A stretch of DNA of 64,000 bases, from NCBI RefSeq assembly GCF_002831585.1, contig NZ_CP025113.1, forward strand, positions 2,991,001-3,055,000, read 5' to 3'. Each line of letters starts with the position of its first letter. Positions within the stretch are counted from its first letter, which is position 1. The stretch comes from Bradyrhizobium sp. SK17 (lineage in GTDB: Bacteria > Pseudomonadota > Alphaproteobacteria > Rhizobiales > Xanthobacteraceae). The position numbers and the translations under genes were made by a program. The notes under the pieces were generated by a model. It searched no databases, had not been told where the DNA came from, and saw only the letters and a list, made by a program, of their open reading frames with translations. This document shows, in pieces, positions 8,919 to 17,908 of the stretch.

Positions 8919-10082
8919 ATGCCCCGCGCCGCCGAACCGCTTTCGTTGAACAATGCCGCCGCCCGCCACATCTGGCTGCGGGCGCAACGGCTCGATACCA
9001 GCGTGCCGTTCGGGGAAGGGGCCGCTGCGGTGGCGGCGGCGGTCGACCATCTCGGCTATGTGCAGATCGACACCATCAACGTGATCGAGCGCTGCCATCA
9101 CCACATCCTGTTCACCCGCATCCCGGACTACCGCCGCGCCGACCTCAAGCAGGCGCAGAGCCAGGACAAGAGCGTGTTCGAGTACTGGACGCACGCGCTG
9201 TCCTATGTGCCGTCCAAGGACATCGGAATCTTCCTGCCGGCGATGAGGGCGCATAAGCGCGACGGCCACAAATGGTTCGCCTCGGTCACGCCGGCGGACA
9301 CGCGCAAGATCATGCGGCTGTTGCGCGCCGGACCGCTGACCATCCGCGACATCGACGACGACGTGCTGACCGAGAAGGAGCACCTCTGGCAGAGCCGGAA
9401 ACCGTCCAAGCGGGCGCTGCAACTTGCCTTCTATGGCGGCGTGGTGACGGTCTCCGAGCGCGCCGGCATGCTGAAGACCTACGAGCTGATGGCCCGGCAT
9501 TTCGGCTGGGACAAACCGCCGAAGCCCGCGCCGGCTTCGGCCAGGATCGCGTATCTGCTCGACCGCGCCTTGCGTTCGCAGGGCATCGTCAGCCTCGACT
9601 CGATCTGCCATCTCGACGCGCCGAGCAAGCAGGCGGTGCGCGGCCTGATCGAGGCGCGCGTCCGCCGCAAGGAGCTGGTCCGGATCGCGCTCGACGGTGC
9701 CGGCAAGCAGGAGCATTGGGCGCGGCCCGAGGTGCTCGAAGCGACCGGCGAGGGCGATCCCGCGCTGGTTCACATCCTGTCGCCGTTCGATCCGCTGGTG
9801 ATCCAGCGCAAGCGCACCGAGCTGTTCTTCGGTTATGGCCATAGGTTCGAGGCCTATGTGCCGAAGGAGAAACGCCTGTTCGGCTATTTCGCGCTGCCGG
9901 TGCTGGTCGGCGACGACATCGTGGCCGCGCTCGACCTCAAGACCGACCGGCAGAACAGGAAACTGCTGATGCAGAAATGGAGCTGGATCGGCAATGGGAA
10001 GAAGCAGGCGGGGCGCAAGGAGCTGAAGCGCCGGATCGAGGAAGAGCTCGGCCGCTTCGAGCGATTCCAGTTGGCGGAGTAA
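8919..10082 (+). CDS. ycaQ: AlkZ/YcaQ-type DNA glycosylase (winged-helix protein)
   Basis: A 387-residue soluble protein of the HTH_42 (YcaQ/AlkZ) family, whose members remove bulky or crosslinked alkylated bases from DNA. The conserved QxD catalytic motif is visible as Q49-I50-D51 in YVQIDTINV, followed by the typical RCHHHILFTRIPDY. Downstream, tandem winged-helix regions and a C-terminal segment with HILSPFDPLVIQRKR and GYGHRFEAYVPKEKR complete the usual family length. The exact substrate (interstrand crosslinks as in E. coli YcaQ, or other lesions) cannot be told from sequence. A palindromic repeat follows the stop. Confidence 0.85.
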   Translation: MPRAAEPLSLNNAAARHIWLRAQRLDTSVPFGEGAAAVAAAVDHLGYVQIDTINVIERCHHHILFTRIPDYRRADLKQAQSQDKSVFEYWTHALSYVPSKDIGIFLPAMRAHKRDGHKWFASVTPADTRKIMRLLRAGPLTIRDIDDDVLTEKEHLWQSRKPSKRALQLAFYGGVVTVSERAGMLKTYELMARHFGWDKPPKPAPASARIAYLLDRALRSQGIVSLDSICHLDAPSKQAVRGLIEARVRRKELVRIALDGAGKQEHWARPEVLEATGEGDPALVHILSPFDPLVIQRKRTELFFGYGHRFEAYVPKEKRLFGYFALPVLVGDDIVAALDLKTDRQNRKLLMQKWSWIGNGKKQAGRKELKRRIEEELGRFERFQLAE

Positions 10083-10098
10083 GTCCGTCTCTCACATT

Positions 10099-10184
10099 CG
10101 TCATTGCGAGCGAAGCGAAGCAATCCATTTCACCGCGTATGCCGAGCGGTGGATTGCTTCGTCGCTTCGCTCCTCGCAATGACG
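10099..10184. repeat. Dispersed palindromic repeat, family A
   Basis: Two long inverted arms begin CGTCATTGCGAGCGAAGC and end CTCCTCGCAATGACG. Once folded they form a hairpin of about 28 bp with a short loop. A second copy lies at 13266-13380 and a piece recurs near 18053-18082. It resembles REP/BIME elements that are common between genes in Bradyrhizobium. Confidence 0.85.
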
Positions 10185-10298
10185 TCGTGGAAAGTGCAAA
10201 AGTTCCGCATTCCGCCTGTGTGCTATGAGTTTTTGCCATTGCTGAAGGCCGGGCCAGCCAATATTCCTCAAGGCAAGCAATCGCCTTGGGGGAAACAG

Positions 10299-11624
10299 AT
10301 GAGCCAGACCGCAACCCTTACGCCTGACCGCGGCGCCCGCAGCGAAGTCGAGACCTCGACGATCCGAGCGATCTCCTGGCGGCTGATCCCGTTCCTGATC
10401 CTGGCCTACTTCTTCTCCTATCTCGACCGCGTCAATCTGAGCTTCGCGGCGCTGACCATGAACTCCGAGCTGAAGTTCTCGCCGGTGGTGTTCTCGTTCG
10501 GCGCCGGCATCTTCTTCATCGGCTATTTCATCTTCGAGGTGCCGAGCAATCTGGCGCTGGAGCGATTTGGCGCCAGCCGATGGATCGCCCGCATCATGGT
10601 GAGCTGGGGCATCCTCTCGGCGTTGATGGCGGCGGTCTATGACGAGCACAGCTTCTATGCGCTGCGCTTTTTCCTCGGCGTGGCCGAGGCCGGCTTCTTC
10701 CCCGGCATCATCCTCTATCTCACCTACTGGTATCCGGCCGAATATCGCGCCCGCTTCCTCGCCGCGTTCGCGATCGCCGTCCCGGTCTCCACCGCGATCG
10801 GCGCGCCAATCTCGGGCCTGCTGCTCGGGCTCGACGGCGCCATGGGACTGAAGGGCTGGCAGTGGCTGTTCATCATCGAGGGCATCCCCTCGGTGCTGCT
10901 CGGCATCGTCACCTGGTTCTATCTCACCGACCGGCCGGAGCGGGCCGATTGGCTCTCGGTCGAGCAGAAGGCATGGCTGAAGGCGAAGCTCGATGCCGAG
11001 GTGGCGGCCAAGCAGGCGGCCAGGCACTTCACGCTGTTCGAGGCGTTGTGCTCGCCGAAGGTGCTGGCGCTCAGCGCGATCTATTTCGGCTTCGTCGCGG
11101 CACTCTATGGCATGCAGTTCTGGCTGCCGCAGATCGTCAAGGCGTTCGGCCTCAGCAATGCGCAGACCGGCTTCGTCACCGCGATTCCCTATGTGTTCGG
11201 CACCATTGCGATGATCCTGTGGGCGCGCCGCTCGGACGCCACGCGCGAGCGCGTGTTTCATGTCGGCGCGCCGCTGCTGCTGACCGCGCTGGCGCTCGCG
11301 GTCTCCAGCTACATCTCCGATCCGACCTTGACCATGGTCGTCCTGACGGTCGCCGCGATCGGCGTGTTTTGCACCTTCGCGGTGTTCTGGACGCTGCCGA
11401 CCGCCTGGCTGTCCGGCACCGCGGCCGCCGGCGCGATCGCGCTGATCAACTCGATCGGCAACCTCGCCGGTTTCCTCGGGCCCTATCTGATCGGCTGGGT
11501 GAAAGAGAGCACCGGCAACACATCGACCGGCCTTTTGGTGCTGTCGTTGCTGCCGCTGATCGCCGGCCTCCTGGTGTTCCTCGGCAGCCACGAGACCAAG
11601 ACCGAGTTCGCGAGCGCGAAGTAG
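10299..11624 (+). CDS. MFS transporter, anion:cation symporter (ACS) type
   Basis: A 441-residue protein with twelve predicted membrane helices. FFSYLDRVNLSFAALTM at the first helix and ALRFFLGVAEAGFFPG are hallmarks of the ACS family, which imports organic anions such as tartrate, phthalate, hexuronates or allantoate with protons. A central cytoplasmic loop (around 215-250) splits the two six-helix halves. The ATG at 10299 has GGGGGAAACAG directly upstream; in-frame sequence before it is part of repeat A and not coding. Substrate unknown. The gene appears to stand alone. Confidence 0.87.
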   Translation: MSQTATLTPDRGARSEVETSTIRAISWRLIPFLILAYFFSYLDRVNLSFAALTMNSELKFSPVVFSFGAGIFFIGYFIFEVPSNLALERFGASRWIARIMVSWGILSALMAAVYDEHSFYALRFFLGVAEAGFFPGIILYLTYWYPAEYRARFLAAFAIAVPVSTAIGAPISGLLLGLDGAMGLKGWQWLFIIEGIPSVLLGIVTWFYLTDRPERADWLSVEQKAWLKAKLDAEVAAKQAARHFTLFEALCSPKVLALSAIYFGFVAALYGMQFWLPQIVKAFGLSNAQTGFVTAIPYVFGTIAMILWARRSDATRERVFHVGAPLLLTALALAVSSYISDPTLTMVVLTVAAIGVFCTFAVFWTLPTAWLSGTAAAGAIALINSIGNLAGFLGPYLIGWVKESTGNTSTGLLVLSLLPLIAGLLVFLGSHETKTEFASAK

Positions 11625-11647
11625 AAAACATATGCGTGGTTCGTCCG

Positions 11648-11662
11648 CGTAGGAATCCTACG
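11648..11662. repeat. Perfect 15-bp palindrome after the MFS gene
   Basis: CGTAGGAATCCTACG is a perfect inverted repeat (7-bp arms) between the MFS gene and the convergent small membrane protein. It could be a weak bidirectional terminator stem or a protein-binding site; there is no clear U-tract. Confidence 0.45.
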
Positions 11663-11688
11663 ATCGCTCCGATCGACGATGCGTCTGA

Positions 11689-11970
11689 TCAAATCGGATA
11701 GCGCCACTTCAGCGCGCGTCGGACCAAGAAGATCGCGACCAGCGTGGCGCCAACTGCCGCAAGCCACGCCCACATCAGGGGGCCACCCCGCGCCAGCGCG
11801 TAGTGCTCGCTGAATGTCAGGGCCACCAGGACGGCGACGAGCCCTGTGCCCGACCAATAGAGCGGCGAGCGCAACATTCCAGTCGCGGCGTGTTCGGCGG
11901 CGCGCTCGCGCGCTCGGCCGACGGACCAGATCAAGAAGCCGGCGTAACCAAGAGCCAGGATCCACGACAT
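11689..11970 (-). CDS. Small hypothetical membrane protein
   Basis: A 93-residue protein with three hydrophobic segments (about 2-16, 42-55, 65-83) and a basic C-terminus. No family recognised. GAGG about 9 bases before the ATG at 11970 supports this start over the ATG at 11985. It is convergent with the MFS gene and divergent from the RND efflux operon, so its 5' side shares the 12.0-12.15 kb region. Confidence 0.55.
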   Translation of the reverse strand: MSWILALGYAGFLIWSVGRARERAAEHAATGMLRSPLYWSGTGLVAVLVALTFSEHYALARGGPLMWAWLAAVGATLVAIFLVRRALKWRYPI

Positions 11971-12075
11971 CGCCCAACCTCGCATGCCCGTGCTTCAGGG
12001 ACAGTAAAGGGGGGCCGCGAAAGTCGAGATATCCGGCGAGGGAACTCCGGTCGCGGGCTCTCGCTCACGAACAGG

Positions 12076-12120
12076 TTATCACTGACGAATATTGACAATC
12101 GTCAGTGATAAATTGATAGT
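12076..12120 (+). promoter_or_regulatory. RND operon promoter with overlapping perfect inverted-repeat operator
   Basis: Arms TTATCACTGACGA (12076-12088) and TCGTCAGTGATAA (12099-12111) form a perfect 13-bp inverted repeat around a 10-base centre. A candidate -35, TTGACA (12092-12097), lies in the centre and a candidate -10, GATAGT (12115-12120), follows after 17 bases, so a repressor here would block RNA polymerase. An extra half-site TCGTCAG sits at 12130-12136. The likely ligand is the TetR regulator encoded at 16575, at the end of the same operon; that link is inference. Confidence 0.7.
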
Positions 12121-12153
12121 CTTCATCAGTCGTCAGCCCGATGGAGATCCCAG

Positions 12154-13260
12154 ATGTTCGTTCGTTCCGTTTTGTCGAGCTATTACAGGCTCTTGACCGG
12201 AGCATCGCTGGCCTTTGCCGTGTTCGCGCTGACCGGCTGTAACGAAAAAGCCGCCGAGAAGGCCGACCCGGGACGCCCGGTTCTGGTGGCGACGGTCCAT
12301 TACGAGGCCGAAACCCCCGAGCGCAGCTTTGTCGGCACCGTCAAGCCCAGGATCGAAGCCGACATGGGCTTTCGGGTTGCCGGCAAGGTGGCCAAGCGGC
12401 TGGTCGAGGTCGGACAGACAGTCGACGTCGGCCAGCCCTTGGCCACCCTCGACGAGGTCGATCTGAAGCTCCAGGCCGAGCAGGCGGAGGCCGAATTTCG
12501 CGCCGCCACCGGCGTGTTGGCGCAGGCAGCGGCTGCCGAGCAGCGCGCGATCGACCTGAAGGCCAAGGGCTGGACCACCGACGCGCAGCTCGATTCCGCC
12601 AAGGCCGCCGGTGACGAGGCCCGGGCGCGGCTGAACCGCGCCGAGCGCTCGGTCGAGCTGACCAAGAACTCCCTCTCTTATGCAACGCTGGTGGCCGACA
12701 CCCGGGGTGTCGTCACAGCGACCATGATCGAGCCCGGCCAGGTGGTTGCCGCGGGCCAGGCCTCGATCCGTGTCGCCCGACTTGGTGAGAAGGAAGCCGT
12801 CGTCGCGATCCCAGAGACGCTTCTTGCTCGTGCCAGGTCGGGCGTTGCCACGGTGACGCTGTGGTCGGACGCGAAGAAGACCTATGCCGCCAGGCTGCGC
12901 GAGGTCGCGCCGCAGGCCGATCCCGCCACCCGCACCTATCTCGCGAAATTCTCACTGCCGGATGCCGACGACGCCGTGTCGCTCGGCATGACCGCAACCT
13001 TGACCTTGGCCGACAAGGCAAGCGAGCGCGTCGCCAAATTGCCGCTGTCGGCGCTCTACAGCCAGGGCGGCGATCCCTCGCTCTACATCGTCGACGACAA
13101 GGGCGACATCGCGCTGAAGCCGGTCAAGGTGAAGGCCTATGAGAGCAATTGCGTCGTGATCTCCGGCGGCGTCGACGACGGTGCCAAGGTGGTCGCCCTC
13201 GGTGTGCAGAAACTCGATCCGAGCCAGAAGGTGCGGGTCGTGTCGTCGCTGTCGTTCTAG
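12154..13260 (+). CDS. RND efflux periplasmic adaptor lipoprotein
   Basis: A 368-residue membrane fusion protein of the HlyD/AcrA type that couples an RND pump to an outer-membrane channel. A lipobox LTGC places the lipidated Cys at 29. The lipoyl half-motifs (MGFRVAGKVAKRLVEVGQTV and VADTRGVVTATMIEPGQVV) flank an alpha-helical hairpin (about 105-170), followed by the beta-barrel and membrane-proximal domains. It starts the operon with the pump at 13416 and the TetR gene at 16575. No outer-membrane channel gene is present, so a shared TolC-like protein is expected. Confidence 0.9.
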   Translation: MFVRSVLSSYYRLLTGASLAFAVFALTGCNEKAAEKADPGRPVLVATVHYEAETPERSFVGTVKPRIEADMGFRVAGKVAKRLVEVGQTVDVGQPLATLDEVDLKLQAEQAEAEFRAATGVLAQAAAAEQRAIDLKAKGWTTDAQLDSAKAAGDEARARLNRAERSVELTKNSLSYATLVADTRGVVTATMIEPGQVVAAGQASIRVARLGEKEAVVAIPETLLARARSGVATVTLWSDAKKTYAARLREVAPQADPATRTYLAKFSLPDADDAVSLGMTATLTLADKASERVAKLPLSALYSQGGDPSLYIVDDKGDIALKPVKVKAYESNCVVISGGVDDGAKVVALGVQKLDPSQKVRVVSSLSF

Positions 13261-13265
13261 TCCCG

Positions 13266-13380
13266 CGTCATTGCGAGGAGCCCGCGACAAAATTGCAAAG
13301 CAATTTTGCGCTGAAGCGACGAAGCGATCCACGTCGCCGTACACTGAAGAATGGATTGCTTCGCTTCGCTCGCAATGACG
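13266..13380. repeat. Dispersed palindromic repeat, family A, inside the RND operon
   Basis: The element opens with CGTCATTGCGAGGAGC and closes with TCGCTCGCAATGACG, like the copy at 10099. An inner hairpin is formed by AAAATTGC and GCAATTTT. It fills the gap between the adaptor and pump genes, so it will be transcribed and could alter mRNA stability or relative expression of the two subunits. Confidence 0.85.
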
Positions 13381-13415
13381 ATTGAAGTCGAGACGATTTG
13401 GACCTGGAGAGTTCG

Positions 13416-16400
13416 ATGAAGCGCTTCAACCTTTCGGCCTGGGCGGTCAGTCACCCGACGCTGGTGCTGTTCCTGATGATCATCCTCGGCGCCGCCGGCT
13501 TCTTCTCCTACGAGAAGCTCGGCCGCGCCGAGGATCCGTTCTTCACCGTCAAGGTGGTGAACGTCTCGGTGATGTGGCCGGGCGCGACCTCGCAGGAAAT
13601 GCAGATGCAGGTCGCCGATCCGATCGAGAAGAAGCTGCAGGAGCTGCCGTTCTTCGACAAGGTGCAGACCTATTCCAAGCCGGGCTTCACGGCGATGCAG
13701 GTCTCCTTCAAGGATTCGACCTCGCCGAAGGATGTGCCCTATCTTTTCTATCTGCTGCGCAAGAAGCTGGTCGACGTGCAGGGCGAGCTGCCCTCCGGCA
13801 TCCTCGGCCCGGTGGTCAACGACGAATTCTCCGACGTCGATTCGATCCTCTATATGATGACCGGCGACGGCGCCGACTATGCGCAGCTCAAGAAGGTCGC
13901 CGAGGGCTTCCGGCAGCGGCTGCTGAAGGTGCCTGGCGTCACCAAGATCGACCTCTACGGCACCCAGGACGAGCGGATCTTCGTCGAGTTCTCGCATGCC
14001 AAGCTGGCGACGCTCGGCATCACGCCGCAGGCGCTGTTCGATTCCCTTGCCAAGCAGAACAATGTCACTCCGGCCGGCACCGTCGAGACCTCGTCGCAGC
14101 GCGTGCCGCTGCGCGTCACCGGCGCGCTTGATGGCGTCAAGGCGGTGGCCGAGACGCCGGTCGAGAGCAACGGCCGCGTGTTCCGGCTCGGCGATATCGC
14201 GACCGTCAGCCATGGCTATGTCGACCCACCGACCTTCAAGGTCCGCCAGGAAGGCAAGCCCGCGCTCGGCATCGGCGTCGTCACCGCCAAGGGCGCCAAC
14301 ATCCTCGAGCTTGGCAAGGAGGTCCAGAAGGCGACCGCCGAGTTCCTGAAGGCGGTGCCGCAAGGCGTCGACATCCAGCAGATCGCCGACCAGCCCAAGG
14401 TGGTCGAGCACGCCGTCGGCGAGTTCGTGCACTCCTTCGTCGAGGCGCTCGCGATCGTGTTGTTCGTCTCGTTCGTCGCGCTCGGCTGGCGCACCGGCAT
14501 CGTGGTGGCGCTGTCGGTGCCGCTGGTGCTCGGCATCGTCTTCATCGTGATGAACGCGATGTCGCTCGACCTGCACCGCATCACGCTCGGTGCGCTGATC
14601 ATCGCGCTCGGCCTTCTGGTCGACGACGCCATCATCGCGGTCGAGATGATGGTGGTGAAAATGGAACAGGGCTGGGACCGCATGAAGGCGGCGTCCTTTG
14701 CCTGGGAATCCACTGCGTTTCCGATGCTCACGGGGACGCTGGTCACGGCCGCTGGCTTCCTCCCCATCGGCTTTGCCAATTCGGCGGTCGGCGAATATGC
14801 CGGCGGCATCTTCTGGATCGTGGCGATCGCGCTGGTCGCCTCGTGGTTCGTCGCGGTGATCTTCACGCCCTATATCGGCGTCAAGCTGCTACCGAACATC
14901 AAGGTGCACCAGAACCACGATCCGCACGCGATCTACGAGACGCGGATGTATCGCGGCCTGCGCAGCGTGGTGCAGTGGTGCGTCGATCACCGCATCAAGG
15001 TGGTGGTGGCGACCGTCGGCGTGTTCGTCGCCTCGATCATCGGCTTCGGCCATGTCCAGCAGCAATTCTTCCCGCTGTCGGAGCGGCCCGAGCTGTTCCT
15101 GCAACTCCGGCTGCCCGAAGGCACCGCCTTCAACGTCACCGAAAAGGCGGTGAAGCAGGCCGAAGGGTTGTTGAAGGACGACCAGGACATTCAGACCTAC
15201 ACGTCCTATGTCGGCCAGGGTTCGCCGCGCTTCTGGCTCGGCCTCAACCCGCAGCTGCCGAACGAGGCTTTCGCCGAGATCGTGATCCTCGCCAAGAACG
15301 TCGAGGCGCGGGAGCGCGTCAAGGCGAAGATCGAGCAGGCCGCCGCCGACGGCGCGCTGAACCAGGCGCGGGTCCGGGTCGACCGCTTCAACTTCGGTCC
15401 GCCGGTCGGCTTCCCGGTCCAGTTCCGCGTGATCGGCCCCGACGCCAACAAGGTGCGCGACATCGCCTATCAGGTGCGCGAGGTCATGCGTCAGAACAAG
15501 AACGTCAAGGACGTCCAGCTCGACTGGAACGAGCAGTCGCCCTACCTGAAGCTGGTGGTCGATCAGGATCGGGCCCGCGCGCTCGGCCTGACCCCGCAGG
15601 ACGTCTCGCAGGCGCTGGCGATGCTGATCTCGGGTGCGCCGGTCACCACCATCCGCGACGGCATCGAGAAGGTCGGCGTGGTCGCCCGTGCGGTGCAGTC
15701 CGAGCGGCTCGATCTCGGCCGGGTCGGCGACCTCACCATCACGTCACGCAATGGCGTGGCGGTGCCGCTGCAGCAAATCGCAAAAATCGAATACGCGCAT
15801 GAGGAGCCGATCCTGTGGCGGCGCAACCGCGACATGGCGATCACGGTGCGGTCCGACGTCGTCGACGGCGTGCAGGCACCCGACGTCACCAACCAGATCT
15901 CGCCGAAGCTGAAGGACATCCAGGATCATCTCGAGCCGGCCTACCGGATCGAGCCGGGCGGGGCGTTCGAGGAATCCGCCAAGGGCAATGCGTCGATCTT
16001 CATCCTGTTCCCGGTGATGGTGATGGTGATGCTGACGCTGCTGATGATCCAGTTGCAGAGCTTCTCGCGCCTGACGCTGGTGTTCCTGACCGCGCCGCTC
16101 GGCATCGTCGGCGCCTCGCTCGGGCTCAACGTCGCCAACCAGCCGTTCGGCTTCGTGGCGCTGCTCGGCCTGATCGCGCTCGCCGGCATGATCATGCGCA
16201 ACACGGTGATCCTGGTCGATCAGATCGAGAGTGACGTAGCCTCCGGCCTGACCCGGCGCGAGGCGATCGTCGAGGCCACCGTCCGGCGTGCCCGGCCGGT
16301 GGTGCTGACCGCGCTCGCCGCGATCCTGGCCATGATCCCGCTGTCGCGCTCGGCGTTCTGGGGTCCGATGGCGATCACCATCATGGGCGGTTTGTTTGTT

Positions 16401-16553
16401 GCGACTTTCCTGACCTTGCTGTATCTGCCGGGCCTTTACGCCCTCTGGTTCCGCAAGACCCTCGAGGAGAGCGGCGGCGAGCATGCCGATACTGCGCCGC
16501 AGCATGCCGGCGATGCGCAACACGCATTTCCGCTTGCTGAGGCGGCTGAATAA
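13416..16553 (+). CDS. RND-family efflux pump permease
   Basis: A 1045-residue inner-membrane proton-driven exporter, the usual length for AcrB-like pumps. One N-terminal helix precedes a large periplasmic loop, then helices 2-6, a second periplasmic loop and helices 7-12. The TM4 proton-relay aspartates are visible as D403-D404 in GLLVDDAIIAVEMM. The ATG at 13416 (GGAGA about 7 bases upstream) is preferred to an upstream TTG at 13398. Sequence alone does not show whether it exports drugs, metals or native metabolites; the absence of CzcA-like metal motifs favours organic substrates. Confidence 0.92.
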   Translation: MKRFNLSAWAVSHPTLVLFLMIILGAAGFFSYEKLGRAEDPFFTVKVVNVSVMWPGATSQEMQMQVADPIEKKLQELPFFDKVQTYSKPGFTAMQVSFKDSTSPKDVPYLFYLLRKKLVDVQGELPSGILGPVVNDEFSDVDSILYMMTGDGADYAQLKKVAEGFRQRLLKVPGVTKIDLYGTQDERIFVEFSHAKLATLGITPQALFDSLAKQNNVTPAGTVETSSQRVPLRVTGALDGVKAVAETPVESNGRVFRLGDIATVSHGYVDPPTFKVRQEGKPALGIGVVTAKGANILELGKEVQKATAEFLKAVPQGVDIQQIADQPKVVEHAVGEFVHSFVEALAIVLFVSFVALGWRTGIVVALSVPLVLGIVFIVMNAMSLDLHRITLGALIIALGLLVDDAIIAVEMMVVKMEQGWDRMKAASFAWESTAFPMLTGTLVTAAGFLPIGFANSAVGEYAGGIFWIVAIALVASWFVAVIFTPYIGVKLLPNIKVHQNHDPHAIYETRMYRGLRSVVQWCVDHRIKVVVATVGVFVASIIGFGHVQQQFFPLSERPELFLQLRLPEGTAFNVTEKAVKQAEGLLKDDQDIQTYTSYVGQGSPRFWLGLNPQLPNEAFAEIVILAKNVEARERVKAKIEQAAADGALNQARVRVDRFNFGPPVGFPVQFRVIGPDANKVRDIAYQVREVMRQNKNVKDVQLDWNEQSPYLKLVVDQDRARALGLTPQDVSQALAMLISGAPVTTIRDGIEKVGVVARAVQSERLDLGRVGDLTITSRNGVAVPLQQIAKIEYAHEEPILWRRNRDMAITVRSDVVDGVQAPDVTNQISPKLKDIQDHLEPAYRIEPGGAFEESAKGNASIFILFPVMVMVMLTLLMIQLQSFSRLTLVFLTAPLGIVGASLGLNVANQPFGFVALLGLIALAGMIMRNTVILVDQIESDVASGLTRREAIVEATVRRARPVVLTALAAILAMIPLSRSAFWGPMAITIMGGLFVATFLTLLYLPGLYALWFRKTLEESGGEHADTAPQHAGDAQHAFPLAEAAE

Positions 16554-16574
16554 TTGAACATTGAGCAGGCCAAC

Positions 16575-17183
16575 ATGACACTGATCTCGGAACATAGCGA
16601 AACCGACACCCGCGAACGGATTCTCGTGGTGGCGGAGCGCTTGTTCCGGCAGATCGGCTACCTGAAGACCACGGTCGCCGACATCGCCAAAGAGCTGCGG
16701 ATGAGCCCCGCCAACGTGTACCGCTTCTTCGATTCGAAGAAGTCGATCCACGAAAGTGTGGCGCGCAGGCTGATGGGCGAGGTCGAGGTCGAGGCGCAGC
16801 GCATCGCGCGATCGGAGGGGCCAGCGGCGACGCGCTTGCGCCAGATGATGACGACCATCAATCGCATGAACACCGAACGCTATGTCGGCGATTCCAAACT
16901 GCACGAGATGGTCGAGATCGCGATGCAGGAAGATTGGGACGTCTGCGTCGCCCACATGGAACTGATCGGCCAGACGATCGGTGAGGTGATCGCGCAGGGC
17001 GTGGCCTCGGGCGAGTTCGAGGTCGAGGATCTCGAGGTCGCCGCGCTGTGCGCCTGCACGGCGATGATGCGGTTCTTCCACCCGCAGATGATTGCCCAAT
17101 GCGCGGAAAAGCCGGGCCCGACCATCGACCAGATGATCGATTTCGTCATCGCCGGCCTGTCGCCGCGCGCCCGCGCTCATTGA
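16575..17183 (+). CDS. TetR-family regulator of the RND operon
   Basis: A 202-residue repressor. The N-terminal helix-turn-helix (about 15-60) contains ERILVVAERLFRQIGYLKTTVADIAKEL-type residues ending in SPANVYRFFDSKKS, a classical TetR recognition helix. The C-terminal ligand-binding domain is all alpha. It begins about 20 bases after the pump stop (TTG at 16554 is an alternative start), so it is the third operon gene and is probably autoregulated through the inverted repeat at 12076-12111. Confidence 0.88.
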   Translation: MTLISEHSETDTRERILVVAERLFRQIGYLKTTVADIAKELRMSPANVYRFFDSKKSIHESVARRLMGEVEVEAQRIARSEGPAATRLRQMMTTINRMNTERYVGDSKLHEMVEIAMQEDWDVCVAHMELIGQTIGEVIAQGVASGEFEVEDLEVAALCACTAMMRFFHPQMIAQCAEKPGPTIDQMIDFVIAGLSPRARAH

Positions 17184-17194
17184 GCTGTCCGGGC

Positions 17195-17208
17195 TGACGT
17201 TTTCGTCA
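17195..17208. terminator. Short inverted repeat after the TetR gene
   Basis: TGACG-TTTT-CGTCA (extendable to a C/G pair) forms a small stem-loop 12 bases after the TetR stop. It could end the RND operon, although the T-tract lies in the loop rather than after the stem. The CGTCAGT arm matches part of the operator at 12099-12111, so a regulator site is the alternative. Confidence 0.4.
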
Positions 17209-17273
17209 GTTGACTTCCTTGTCGTTCCGGGGCGATGCGTAGGCATCGAACCTGGAACGACGAGGGGCCGCCA

Positions 17274-17897
17274 GTGACCGCGAAAGACCTGCATTTCTAC
17301 GAGCCGAAGAACGGCCACGGCCTGAAGCACGATCCGTTCAACGCGATCGTGGCGCCGCGCCCGATCGGCTGGATCTCCTCGCGCGACGAGGCCGGCAACG
17401 TCAACCTCGCGCCCTACAGCTTCTTCAACGCGTTCTGCTACGTGCCGCCGATCATCGGCTTCTCCTCCACTAACTGGAAGGACAGCGTCGCCAACATCCA
17501 GGACACTGGCGAGTTTGTCTGGAACCTGGCGACGATGGATCTCGCCAAGCACATGAATGCGACCGCGGCGCATGTCGCGCGCGACGTCGACGAGTTCAAG
17601 CTGGCGGGGTTGACGCAGATCGCCGGCAAGCTCGTCAACGTGCCGCGCGTCGCCGAAAGCCCGGTGTCGTTCGAATGCAAGGTGAGCCAGATCATCCAGT
17701 TGCAGGGCGCCGACGGCAAGAAGGCCGAGGCCTGGCTGACGCTCGGCGAGGTCGTCGCCGTCCACATCGACAAGGCCTTCATCAAGGACGGCGTCTACCA
17801 GACCGGTCTCGCGCACCCGATCGTCCGTGCCGGCAGGCGAGGGGACTATTTCGAGATCAAACCGGAAAACATGTTCGAGATGATCCGGCCGGATTGA
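17274..17897 (+). CDS. Flavin reductase family protein
   Basis: A 207-residue protein with the split-barrel FMN-binding fold. NAIVAPRPIGWISSRDEAGNVNLAPYSFFNAF is the family signature, followed by PPIIGFSS and TGEFVWNLAT. Related proteins use FMN to supply reduced flavin to monooxygenases or act on other small molecules. The GTG at 17274 has GAGGGG about 7 bases upstream and is preferred over the ATG at 17235. No monooxygenase lies beside it, so the partner is unknown. Confidence 0.85.
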   Translation: MTAKDLHFYEPKNGHGLKHDPFNAIVAPRPIGWISSRDEAGNVNLAPYSFFNAFCYVPPIIGFSSTNWKDSVANIQDTGEFVWNLATMDLAKHMNATAAHVARDVDEFKLAGLTQIAGKLVNVPRVAESPVSFECKVSQIIQLQGADGKKAEAWLTLGEVVAVHIDKAFIKDGVYQTGLAHPIVRAGRRGDYFEIKPENMFEMIRPD

Positions 17898-17908
17898 TCG
17901 CTTTCCTT

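Noticed and set aside
10101-11591. Minus-strand ORF of 496 codons opposite the MFS gene
   Set aside because: Very rich in charged residues with no domain; the MFS gene is unambiguous.
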